From the NCBI GenBank assembly GCA_022410635.1, contig JAJVDF010000250.1:1257980-1321979 (forward strand): a DNA stretch of 64,000 bases, read 5' to 3'. Source of the stretch: Tretioscincus oriximinensis. Its lineage: Eukaryota; Chordata; Lepidosauria; Squamata; Gymnophthalmidae. The notes beneath the pieces are model-generated. The model was not told the origin of the DNA. It searched no databases and was given only the letters and a program-made list of their open reading frames with translations. The number at the start of each line of letters is the position of its first letter. The stretch's first letter is position 1. The position numbers were made by a program, and so were the translations under genes. Positions 21,201 to 31,845 of this stretch are shown in pieces.

Positions 21201-23480
21201 ATTATTAATGTTGAAAAGTTTTTTTTCCACTTTAATCAAATTCTACCTTGTTCATTTACTGTCGTGTTTTTTCACATCATTTCAGTATATAAAAGAAATT
21301 CTGTACATAAAAGGGGAAGACAGTAATTCTTCTCTATGTGACACCATTTTGGTTTGGGGTTTCTTTCATGATGTATTAAATTTGAGAATCTGAAAGCTTC
21401 GTAATATAAGTTTATATTTGGGATAGTGATGGGAGGTTATCTCTAGGGGGATAAAATATTTGAAATAAATATAAACAAGTACATAAAAATAAAATAAGTA
21501 TCTTTATGTATTAGACCAGTAACCAGTGTAATTCTGTAATCTGCAAAAGGCCCATCAGTACATTAGCTCCCCTGTTAGTCATAGTCCTTCTTCTGAACCA
21601 GTCAACCTGTGATCAGACAGGGTAAAAGGAGTGACTCTGAGACTCAAGGAACAGATGGCCCAGTTTAAATCATTTCTTTCTTGCAATTTAAAATTGTTTC
21701 ATGGGAGATCAATCCATGGTTTAAAACATATGTGTTTACATGCTTGGTTTTCTGCTTACACACAGAAACACACACTCACTAACAAATTGTGTTATTTTAG
21801 CTCAGAAGAAGAAAGAGAAGGCTCAGAATAGAAGTTAAAACTTTTTGCCTTTCTATTTCTTTCTGTTTAACCCGATTCTCACTCTGCCTGCACTTTCTGT
21901 CACAGGCTAGTGGTCAGGTTAATAGCCTGAAGAAAAGGCTATCTTGTCAGGGTAAACTAAACTTTCATGACGACTCGATCGCACTAGCAATAAGATGTCA
22001 GAAATGGAAAAAGGAAGGAAAAAAATCTCTTTAATGATCTCCTCAATTTATCCTGTGGAGAAGCGCCTCAAAAACCGTGTTACCAAGCTGAATGGCAGCA
22101 GATACTTTCTATGAAAAAACCAGAATTTTCTTAATGCATTTTTCTTTTTCTTACTTCAGCAACTACTGAGCTTGTTCCACACAGTCAGTGGTACCTGCTT
22201 TTCACTTCGAGGAATAAACTTATGCACACACACTAATGCTGAATTGGGCCTTTGAGGTACTAATGAGAGCAATTACCACAGACTCCACATAGAAGCATGG
22301 ACATGGCTCAAACTGTAGCTCAGTATTTGAGGTAATTAGTTAGACTAATTCTTTTCCAGGGAAGTTTGTAAATTAAAATATAATCCTGATGTACTGGGGA
22401 TTTCACCTCTGTCCCTGTTTAATAGGCTATTGATGGTAAACATATTCTTCAACCTTTAATTTTTCTCAGCTAATAAAATTGCTTAAAAGGTGTAAGTTCT
22501 TAATTAAAAACAATTACCTCAATTGAAATCTCAGATGACCACCTATATTCTGTTTACGTAGAGTTGATGGGTTTTTTTAAAAAAAAAGAAAGAAGGGAGA
22601 AAGGAAGGAACTTTAAGCTATGGACATCTGAATGCCTTCTCAGAAGACTTCGTTGACCAGAAACCACCCTTTGTAAAGGGCAACATGTGGTCACTAACTT
22701 ATTATTTAATGAAAGTCTATGGTAACTGCATGTGCCATGGCAATAACCTTGCTATTAATTTCATTAACTAAGGATTTGAAGCAGAGATCACACAGAAATG
22801 TACAAAAGTGCTTTAAGCACTCCACTTCTTCATGCTGCATTAAAAATAAAATTTTCTTAAATTGGTGCTATACTGCACATCACTGCAGAATCAAAATCGA
22901 AGTGGAAATTACAAAATTACAAGAAGCAGGATAAATTCTGCTTTAACCATCCCAATTACATCTAGGCTATGTTTGGCTTTGATCTTGACAACAGAGTGAA
23001 GAAAGCCTTTCTCTCCACCATCAGAATGGAAGCAAAAGATCCCCCAACTTTGTGCTGGGAGGTCTTTATCAAAGGGAATGAGCCTGTGAACAATTTCTAG
23101 CGTTCAAATGCAAGATAAGGATGACTTCTCCAATGTTGGTGGCAGCAGTGGGAGAGTGGGTTGAAGAGCTCTTTAGTTAATGTGTTAAAAAAGGGATTAC
23201 ATCAGCATGGTGGAGAAACAGTACAGCTTCCATGCAGCTGCCATGCTCTTCCTGCTCATCAGTAGCACAACAAAGGGACAGCATCATGCAGACAGTATGT
23301 TCTCATGATGCATTCGAAAGAACATAAAAGTTCTATGTAAATCCCATCATAGTAAACATTAGCTATACTTCATCATTACATTAAAATCCAATAGTTTTCT
23401 ATGTGTAGTATGAGTTTAACATCTTCTAAAGTTACTATGGTTTGCAGAATTTGTTCTCCTCACCTTCCTCCTCTTTCTCA
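21201..23480. other. Unique AT-rich sequence, no gene recognised
   Basis: No domain-bearing frames. The 21890-22560 part is transposon-free by eye and contains ordinary AT-rich motifs only. Confidence 0.4.
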
Positions 23481-23481
23481 C

Positions 23482-23645
23482 TAGAGGTACAGTGGTGCAG
23501 AAGTTAAGAACAATGGCCTTTCTACTGAGAGGTTGTCATTCAAAACCCATGGGTCTGCCATGGTGAGGGGTGAGCACCCTATACTGACCTTATACAGTAC
23601 TTCTCTTCCTTCGGGTCTGTCTTGAAAGACAGCAATAATAATAAC
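23482..23645 (+). mobile_element. tRNA-headed SINE fragment
   Basis: AGTGGTGCAGAAGTTAAGAAC...GTCATTCAAAACCCATG resembles the head of the SINE at 12450 (GGTGCAAGAGGTTAAGAGC). It continues GGGGTGAGCACCCTATACTGACCTTATAC, similar to GGTGAGGACTTTATACTGGCCTT in that copy, then ends early near 23640. Confidence 0.55.
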
Positions 23646-25344
23646 ATTCCCTCCACTTCCCAACTTGTGCCATGTGTACCACTTGTTAATAACCAGCTTT
23701 GACATATTTGCTTTTCATTCTGGCAAACCTTTTGTTAGAAACCAAATTGTGGGTAATTTAGTTGGCATTTGAACTAGTCATGGATCAGTTTGAATGTGAA
23801 CTGTACATTTATTTCCATGATTTATATACTTCTTTAATGTCTGGTAAACAAAAGTGTCTGGGTCACTGAAATAGTTGGCTTTTTAATACCTACTCTGCTT
23901 AATTTAAGCTTTTAAAAACTCTGTTGGCACATCGTTCCTGTCTTGATTAACAGATTGGCTGATGCTGCTGAATAGGTAAAATCCAGCGTGAAATTGCAAC
24001 TTTTCTGCTTTGATTTAGGGATAACTATTTAATTAGGGTAGTTACCATATTTGATCAACAGCTAAGTGGTGAGCCATGATCAATATTAATATGTTGTGGG
24101 TTAATGTTATTTCTGGACACTTTTGCCAGTTACAAAATAAAACGAACTGAAATCCAGAGTTTTAGAGACAATAGAAACAGGTACATATTCATTGGAAATT
24201 ATACAAAGCGCAGTGATATACTCATACAGTATATAAATCCATTGGCACATCTTGTCTATTGATTCAATTTTTTCCCCTGCATCTTACAATTTTATTTGAA
24301 GCATTTAAATTTATATTTCAGCACATAAAGCAGTCCAGACTGTCCTTTATTCTGGAATATGTATTTTCAGTGGAATCAGTAACTGACATCCAAATGCAAT
24401 CTAAGTTTTTTAGAACATACATGTCCAAATACGGTAATACATTAACAATAAAACATTTTTATTTTCCCTCATAAATTACCTAAATATCCTTCATTGTTGA
24501 GAAGTATTAAAATATATATTCTATCTCAGCAAAAATTTCCATTCAACTATGATAACATGAAGTTATCATGGTCTGCAGCATGGACCATAACCATAACAAG
24601 AAGGCAGCTTAGCTGGAAGATTTAGCTCCATGCCTCTGCAGATGAGAATGAAATAAAAAATGGACCAGGGGTCGACTTCAGTAGTTAGAACAAAATCATT
24701 GTGATTTGCAGGTACTGCTGATAATTATGTCAGTTATTAATCTTTCCCAAGTAAAAAAAAAAGGTTGACAAACAGAGCAGTTTTCTGTCTTCTCAAGTCT
24801 TTGTTGTTGCATCTTAAGGGTCCGTATAATAAGGTAATCCACTTCAGAATAATAAACTTGAGATTTGCATTAAAATTAAAGTTTTTGCTGTTTAGAGTCC
24901 TCTCTGCACTGCCCAACACTCATGCTAGAAATAAATAAATAGTATAGAATTACTGTGTGCTTCTTGAAACACTCCTGAATTAGAAAAAGAAATTTAGTGG
25001 GATAAAACCTCAGAGTATTTCTCTACTGAATTTCGGGTGTATAAATCTCAATTTGTGTTCAAATAATTTATGTTCAAAGCTAGTTTCATCAACAGCACGT
25101 GAGATTTGAATATCAGGAAATTTGATTGAATTAAATTAGTCACCTTCTCACAAACACACATGATTTGATTGGATAGTTTGTGTTCACAGTATTTTTGCCC
25201 TTAGAAAGGACTTTTTCAATGGGAAAAAATGTATTTTTGTTTTCAAAATGAAACACAAACAACTATTTGTTTGATTAAATAGTTCACTGCTGAGCCAAAT
25301 AAATGGATGTATAGTGCAATAGTTCCTGAAGTAGGTAAGATGGA
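23646..25344. other. Unique AT-rich sequence, no gene recognised
   Basis: Short frames only. Nothing repetitive that I can classify. Confidence 0.4.
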
Positions 25345-25708
25345 CAGAGATAATAATAGAACCCAGGGGCACTCTTTGAAACTGATGGATAGACATGGGG
25401 AAGTATTATTTCACTCAGAGCTCTGGAATTTTTTTTTACAGAAGAGTTGATGTCAGTTACTAGTCTGGATAGCTTTAAGGAAGGATTAGACACATTCATG
25501 GAGCGCAAGTGTATTAAATGCTACTAGAATAGATACCTAGGTGCTACCTCCAGGTTGGAGAGGCAGGCAGATTTCCTCTAAATGCCATTTACAGGGAATC
25601 AAGAGAGGGGGAAGGTTTTGCCTTCATCTTGAGCTTTAGAATATCCAGAAAAGATGGAAGGTGGAATGCTGGACAAGAGAGGCTGTGAGCCAGTTCAGCA
25701 TTGCTCAT
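25345..25708 (+). mobile_element. Older CR1/L2-type LINE 3' end
   Basis: GGGGCACTCTTTGAAACTGATGG, TATTATTTCACTCAGAGCTCTGGAATTT and AGTCTGGATAGCTTTAAGGAAGGATTAGACA correspond to the C-terminal region of the LINE copy at 61062-62102 (RGHSLKL...FFTQRVIGLWN...SLDSFKTGLDRFMD). The 3' part retains GGCTGTGAGCCAGTTCAGCATTGCTCATG. Many substitutions and indels: an older insertion than its neighbour at 25773. Confidence 0.7.
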
Positions 25709-25772
25709 GCTTTTTATATATATTTTAAATATTTTATTATCTATATGTTATTACATTTTGTTTTGTATTTAC

Positions 25773-26197
25773 TGTTTTCTCTATCAGACAACACAAGGAC
25801 CAGAGGGCACTCCTTAAAACTGTTGGGTAGAAAAGTGAGAACAGACAAAGGAAAGTATTTTTTCACCCAGAGGGTCATCGGCCTGTGGAATTTACTTCCT
25901 GAAGAGATAGTGGTAGCTAACAGCTTGGATAGTTTCAAGACAGGACTAGACAGGTTTATGGACACTAAGAGTATAAATGGATACTAAGATAGTTGTCTGG
26001 ATGTAGCCTCCNGGACGGAGCAACAGGCAGGACTCNTGAAATANCATTTGCAGGGAGTCANGAACAGGNGCANNNTNTNNTTTCCTCTGTTCGGACTGCC
26101 CAGGTGCATCTGGTGGGCCTCTGTGTGACACAGAATGCTGGACTCGATGGGCTGTGGCCTGATCCAGTATGGCTCTTCTTATGTTCTTATGTTAACA
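25773..26197 (+). mobile_element. Young CR1/L2-type LINE 3' end
   Basis: The frame within 25790-25987 encodes NTRTRGHSLKLLGRK...FFTQRVIGLWNLLPEE...DRFMDTKS, the C-terminal end of a CR1/L2-clade RT protein, followed by a 3' untranslated end with GTGTGACACAGAATGCTGGACTCGATGG and CTTCTTATGTTCTTATG. It differs from 61673-62090 at only about seven positions over the first 250 bp. Eleven scattered undetermined bases (26012-26080) lie inside it. 5' truncated. Confidence 0.85.
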
Positions 26198-28840
26198 TGT
26201 GTTGCCAATTGTACAGTATTTTACACAATGAAAACAATAAATTTAAACCAGTGCTTTCTGCATGAAAAGTAGCACTGGATATTGAACAGAAAGTAATATA
26301 ACCTACCATAACTTGAACCTGAAAAATCTATGTATTGAAATCTATATAATTAATTTGATGTGAACTCATATATATTGTTAGACCTCACTGTTTTATAGAT
26401 GTGTGTTGAACTATGGTATAGTTGTCGTAGTAGATTATATATAATAATTCTTTAAAGCTGTTCAGACAGGGCAGTCTGAAGTAAAAGAGCAGCTGATTGT
26501 CCAAAACTGGTATGAATATGTGGCCAGAACGTCCACTTATCAGGACTGGACATGTGGCAGAGATGGGAGATGACTGGATTAGTGGATAGCAGTATAAAAG
26601 GGAAATGCACACCCAAATAAAATTTCTAAGGTACAGCTTATTCTCATTATTATATACCATTAAATAGAAACATGTCAGACATCTACTGTATATATGAAGT
26701 ATACTGGTACAAATGTTAAAAGAGGAGCTAGCAGTCTTAACCGTAAGATTCAGGGCACTATATAATCTTTACTGACTTGTTTTTTGTACATTTTATTATG
26801 TACTTGCTGTGAGTTTAGTACTTTTAAAAAAGAGAAGCCAACGTTGCAGCAACACAGTCTGAAGTTCTTTCCCACTTGGTAAAAAGAAATGACAGGCAGC
26901 TCTGTCCACTGAAACACTCCAGTGCAGTTTTGAAGTGAGACCTTCTCGGAATATGAGAAAGTGGTCCAGCTCCCAGGCGATTAATTTCTTTGCTTGTCTT
27001 TCAGAAAAGCACCAAAAGTACTTCCAATTGCAGAGGCTTCTTGTTTTCTTTGGTCCCAATGTATTGCACATAAATCATCAATCTGACACTGGCAGTTTGA
27101 GCATTTTTGGTTAGGTCCTTTGGCTTCCCCCATTCTCTTTTTAAAAAAGAAATGAGCATTCAGATATGAGACCTTTTTTAAAAAACTCACTGTTCTATAT
27201 TTTAACCAACACATTAATAACATTGTGTATGCATTAATCTTTGCCATTTGCAACATTGTATTTTCCAAAGTTTCCTTTTTGATCTAATGGTCAAAAATAT
27301 TTGTTCTGAAGGAGGTCAGGTCAAATTAATTCTATGGATTATTTGGGACTTCACATAAATTTTCCATGGCATTAAGCAAAGCCCACTTGCTCAGAGAATT
27401 CTAGTAGGTGGCTGGAAAGACTGTTTAAAATGGACAATTGAAATAATGTATGATTATATACACAATATAATAGCAATATAATTATTTAATTGTAGGACAA
27501 ATAATCCAGAAAATATGCAGAAACTTAGAAATTATGAACAAAAATGGTTAGTTGTTAAGAATTATTTAGGGGCACAATTAAGGAATGAAGCAATGAAATT
27601 AAGATTATGGGTGGGTTCTCACTGGAGGAAAAAATGAATCTTGTGTGAAACCTAAGTGTCCGTGATGTGTTTCCTTTTAATCCAAATTCAAACTGGTTTG
27701 GCACTTAAGTTGGTTCACAACTGAGTCTTTGGGGGATTTTCCCCAAAGAACTGGGTTAAAAGTAGATTTTCTTTATTCTACGTTTTTCTGCTCTCTCTAC
27801 GGTTTGGGGGCTGTTTGCTGGACGTGGTTTATGTGAGAAGGGAAAAGAGGAGGGCTGCATATTCCCTCCTGGCCAATAGGCATTGTGGGTGTTCTCCAGG
27901 CACCCCGCCTTGTCTTAGCAAGCCTTTGAATTGATCAGTACACATTTGCCTTCCACTGTGCAACATGTCATCCCTTTTTCCCAATAACTAGATGAGTGGG
28001 CTGAGTGGCTGAACCAATGCTGCTACTTAGTTGTAATCAAGGTGAAATCACCAGTTTTGTTTCTAAAGGAAACAAAAGATTTAGTTTTCAGTGGTTTCCA
28101 TGGAGATTAATGAAGCTAGCAGAGTAGTTAGCTATAAGTCTCTGACTTAAGGCATTATATTTAAATCAATTTCAGAAGTGTTCATTTATATGTACACTTT
28201 GAATTTTTATAATGTCTTATTAAAGCTATCCAGGGTTGATTATAGTCATCATTTTTTCTGACAATAGGATCAGTCTATCAAATAACCACTGATTTTGTGC
28301 AACAGTGGGTATGAGGGAGGGAGGATCATGGAATGAAGGGAAGAATCCAGCAGTGCAGAAAGAATTCCTCATCTTTACTGTGAACGTGTCTATTGTGGAG
28401 GCATTTTGGAGACCAGAAATTAGAAACAAGAGGAACTGCATAATGGTGACATTGCTTTGCTTTGTAAATATGCAGGTGTGCAAAAGTAGCTTTGTTCTTG
28501 CCAGTGAACTGAACATGAGATTAAGGGAATGCAAACCATATAGGCACCTAGCAACAATGTGTCGCCTAGATGGAAGGCAGCAAAGAGGAAGGGGGGATGT
28601 TTAGTATTCTCACTCACAGTGATAGGATTAGACAGTGAAAAATATGTCCAGGCCACAAATAACTGGTTTTTGCTGTTGTTGGCTAAAGGCTGTGCAGGCA
28701 TTGACAAGATCACACATAACTTGAAAGTTAGCAGATTTTAGTGTAACAAACTTGAAAGCTCATCAACATTTGATAAACAGTAGAAATATCATACATATGT
28801 TTTAAGTGGCATAAATTTTGGCCATGGCTACCTAATCATA
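26198..28840. other. Mostly unique; possible L1 remnant near 27440-27620
   Basis: Around 27480-27620 the plus strand reads NPENMQKLRNYEQKW-like sequence, similar in style to L1 ORF2 C-terminal protein, but too short to be sure. 27620-27960 is a GC-richer patch without a recognisable family. Otherwise no gene or repeat seen. Confidence 0.35.
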
Positions 28841-28849
28841 GGAGGTGAT

Positions 28850-29088
28850 AAGTGCAGCATCTGAGCTGATCAGGATGCTTCTGGGCAGGCCACACCATGG
28901 GCGCACATCTTCCTGCAAGCCCCACTGCCCAGCATCCTGCTTAAGGCAGTCAACAACACAATTGCTTAACAGCACCACCCAGCACCTGCTTGAGGCAGAC
29001 CACCAGAGGGTCAAGGAGGTTTTCCAGAGCTCTCAAGACAGCAGCTTTTGTAAAGCCCCACGCCCCATGACCCGCCATCAAGGCTCTG
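28850..29088. other. GC-richer block joined to an L1 fragment, unclassified
   Basis: CAGCATCCTGCTTAAGGCAG and CAGCACCTGCTTGAGGCAG are internal near-repeats about 60 bp apart. AGAGGGTCAAGGAGGTT at about 29006 is shared with the block at 15990-16640. No domain or recognised family. Confidence 0.4.
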
Positions 29089-29847
29089 ATGATTCAGCGC
29101 CCGCAGGAATTTGAAGAAATAGTTGTAAAAAAACTAAATAAAGAAAAAGGACTTACCGGTAAAATATATTCACTCCTAACGAAAGTCAGATATGATAACC
29201 AAAATATACTAAGACAAAGTTGGGGAAAGGATTTCAATTTTACACTGGACACATGGGATAAATGGAGGAGGGACATATGTCTGATTAAAAGTAATAAAAT
29301 AAAAGAGCTACAAATGAAAATAGTAACACGGTGGTATCGGACTCCTTCACAGATTTCACATATGGGAAATTTTTCACCATTTTGTTGGCATGGGTGTCAG
29401 GTGATAGGTTGTTTTTTTCAGATGTGGTTTACATGTCAGTACGTGCAACAATGGTGGGACTTAATTCTTGATGAGCTGCGCAATTTTATGGGAATTGACC
29501 TGCCAAAAACACCCACATTGTTGATGATGTATAGAACAGAGGAACTCCGATTGGGTCACTCTGAAAAATTTATTGTTGAAAGATCTATTTGGGCAGGACA
29601 GGTGACCCTTGCAAGAGGGTGGAAGGACAAAAGCAAATGGATAATAAGTCAATGGTATGACTATTTATCAGAATTTTTACTATTTGACGTATTAAGAGAA
29701 AAACATCTTATTAATATGGGCCTTATACAAAGAACAACTTGGGAAGGAAACTGGCAGAAAGTACTGGCCCTTGATGTTAACTTTAATAGAAATGCTACGC
29801 TGGCACACACCATTGCTATGGTACTAGACTCAAGATTATTAATGTAA
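29089..29847 (+). pseudogene. L1 ORF2 C-terminal fragment
   Basis: Encodes only the last part of an L1 ORF2 protein, downstream of the reverse transcriptase. It includes the WYRTP motif and the Cys/His-containing segment of the ORF2 C-terminal domain, which in L1 proteins helps bind RNA. The first few codons come from flanking GC-rich sequence, so the apparent Met is accidental. No endonuclease or RT motif is present, so it cannot be an active retrotransposase. Confidence 0.8.
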
Positions 29848-30005
29848 ATAAATATAGAAAACGTGAAGTTGGATCTCCTAGGGGTGGGTGTGGAGGGATA
29901 TATATATGTTACATGTACTAGGTTTTGTTATGTTTATGTATTCATGTTTTACTGTATGTTGTCTGTTGTAACTAAATTAATAAAATTAATTATTTTTAAA
30001 AAAAA
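29089..30005 (+). mobile_element. 5'-truncated L1 3' end with A-rich tail
   Basis: The frame 29089-29847 (252 codons; the real L1 part begins about FEEIVVKKL) covers the C-terminal region of L1 ORF2: RWYRTP at 29329-29346, a cysteine/histidine-containing stretch (FCWHGCQ, MWFTCQ), then IVERSIWAGQ...ARGWKDKSKW...INMGLIQRTTWE and a normal stop after SRLLM. The 3' untranslated end runs into TTTTTAAAAAAAA near 30000. The RT and endonuclease are missing by 5' truncation. The open frame indicates a fairly recent insertion. It serves as the in-window reference for the C-terminal part of the element at 1793-3742. Confidence 0.8.
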
Positions 30006-30314
30006 GTATTTAGGTTGTACACTGTGAAAAGATATATTATGGTACAAGTTCTTATCATTTGACATAGGCACTTAGTGAGAGAAAAGAAACAGAAGTAGAC
30101 TTTTTCTGGGTCTATTCATGTTTTCAATCAAAGAATGTGCAAATACTAGTAAATATGTAGAGTATTTATTAAAGCCAATAAATAAAATATTACAGTCTTT
30201 TTCCTATCACAAGGTTTTTCTGATTGTCCATGGAGAGTGCAAGCATGCTTAAATTGTAACCAGCAAACACATTGAGCCTTCATTCCCCATACTGTGTTGA
30301 GTGGTGACAAATTT
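30006..30314. other. AT-rich spacer, nothing recognised
   Basis: No frame or repeat identified. Confidence 0.4.
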
Positions 30315-30512
30315 AACATAAGAACATAAGAACAAAAGAAGAGCCATACTGGATCAGGCCACAGCCCATCAAGTCCAGCATTCTGTCTCACACAGAGGCC
30401 CACCAGATGCACCTGGGCAGCCCGAACAGAGGGAAATGGTATTTCAGGACTCCTGGCTGTTGCTCCATCCCGGAGGCAGCATCCATCCATCCACCCTAGT
30501 ACCCATTTATAA
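30315..30512 (-). mobile_element. CR1/L2-type LINE 3' end
   Basis: Starts with ACATAAGAACATAAGAAC (reverse complement of the CTTATGTT tail), then GAGCCATACTGGATCAGGCC, CCAGCATTCTGTCTCACACAG and GCACCTGGGCAGCCCGAACAG, matching the 3' untranslated end of 25773-26197. Only the last 200 bp are present. Confidence 0.85.
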
Positions 30513-30870
30513 TTTTGGAAACTTCTTTTTGGAATTTTTATTTTCAATACAGCTCTGTATGAATTCAATGTTTATTCAATAGCACCTTAAAATTCATGCA
30601 ATAATATGATCATACTCATTTTGAGATTATATATTTCTGCTGCACATAAAAGAAAAATGCTTTGTCCTGTATCTTTATTGTACTAGACCATGATGTCATG
30701 GAAACCTTTTGTCTCCACAAAGAAGAAGCTTCTCCAAGAAAAAAGGTTTCACAACTCTTTCATGAGTTTTCTGACTGTCTAAATGGCAAGAATGTACAAG
30801 AACAATCTAGTCATTACTGATAACCATGATAGCACAGTCACTAACTTTGAAATAGCCATCATGGATAGCA
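30513..30870. other. AT-rich spacer, nothing recognised
   Basis: No frame or repeat identified with confidence. Confidence 0.35.
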
Positions 30871-30879
30871 AGTCAAGCA

Positions 30880-31380
30880 GGCTTTAGGAGGCATTGCTGA
30901 CAATAAATGATGTAGTTAAAGTGCTGCATTCTATGTACCAGCAAATTTGGAAAAATCAACCGTGGCCACAGGACGTTCCAGTCTCAAAGAAGGATGCCAA
31001 AGGATACTCAGCCATCCAAACAATTTTGTTCATCTCACACATTATCATGGTTATGCTCAAGGTTCTGCAAGCTAAGATTCAGCAATAAGTAAACTGAGAA
31101 TTGTCAGAAGTGCAAGCTGATTTGCAACCAAGCAAATGAATTAAGGATCAAATTGCTAACATCTACTAGATCATAGATAAATCAAGGAATTATCAACAAA
31201 AATCTCTTTCTGCTGGGCAATGCTAAAGCTTTTGATAGCATGGATCACAGCAAACTGTGGCACGTTCTTAAAGAGCTGTGAATACCTGATCATTTTATCT
31301 GTCTCCTGAGGAACATTTATGTAAATGAAAAAGCAGTAATTAGAACTGAACATGGAACAACCTTTGGCCATGTATTCTTT
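30880..31380 (+). mobile_element. BovB (RTE-clade) LINE reverse-transcriptase remnant
   Basis: Translated in shifting frames, the region reads VPVSKKDAKGYSAIQTI...ISHIIMVMLKVLQAKIQQ (30984-31085), then ELSEVQADLQPSK...DQIANIY*IIDKSRNYQ, and AKAFDSMDHSKLWHVLKEL*IPDHFICLLRNIYV...VRTEHGTT-like sequence (31209-31370). This order and wording are those of the RT palm/fingers of BovB LINEs (ISHASKVMLKILQ..., AFDCVDHNKLW..., RTGHGTT). Several frameshifts and stops show it is dead. BovB is abundant in squamates and is the family implicated in horizontal transfer to ruminants. Confidence 0.8.
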
Positions 31381-31690
31381 TAATTGTGGAATTATTTGCT
31401 GTGCGCCACTGAAGAAGACCAAGCATTGACATGCGTTTGGCTTTCAGCATACTGTATCTAACATCCTGTGGACCCACATAGTATTGAATATTTCATCGGC
31501 ATTTGGTTATTTTTTATATTTTTTAATATATTTTTAAATTTGAGTATTTGAATTGCATTAGAGTCACTGTTATTCTTTGATGCTGTTTTAAAGTGGCTAT
31601 ATTTCTAGTTTGTATAATTGTCACAGTATATTATAATTCTATAGGTTTATATTTATTTCTGCTGTATTTTGTTTCTTGGAGATTGTTGGT
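31381..31690 (+). mobile_element. Unclassified insertion with CTGAAGAAG motif
   Basis: Separates the two BovB pieces. It opens with CGCCACTGAAGAAGACC...ATGCGTTTGG, reminiscent of the CTGANGA...GAAACGCGT cores of small hammerhead-like motifs attached to some retroelements, and continues AT-rich with ACATCCTGTGGAC. It may be related to the arms of the inverted repeat at 63161-63874 (ACATTGTGGAC...), but the similarity is weak. Confidence 0.35.
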
Positions 31691-31734
31691 TTTGCCAAGG
31701 ATGAGATGAGTACAAAATGTCAGGGAGGCAACCA

Positions 31735-31845
31735 ACATGAGGGTTACCAGGTTTGGGGAGACAGTAGAGGACAGAATGGTCTGGCATGCCATGGTCTATG
31801 TGGTAACAAAAAGTTGGACACAACTAAACAACAACAAGTTTTGAG
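31735..31845 (+). mobile_element. BovB LINE 3' terminus
   Basis: GGGGAGACAGTAGAGGACAG, TGGTCTGGCATGCCATGGTC and AAAAAGTTGGACACAACTAAAC then ACAACAAC reproduce the diagnostic BovB 3' end (…GTCGGACACGACTGAGCAAC…). It is in the same orientation as the RT remnant at 30880-31380 and probably belongs to the same original insertion, with internal deletion. Confidence 0.8.
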
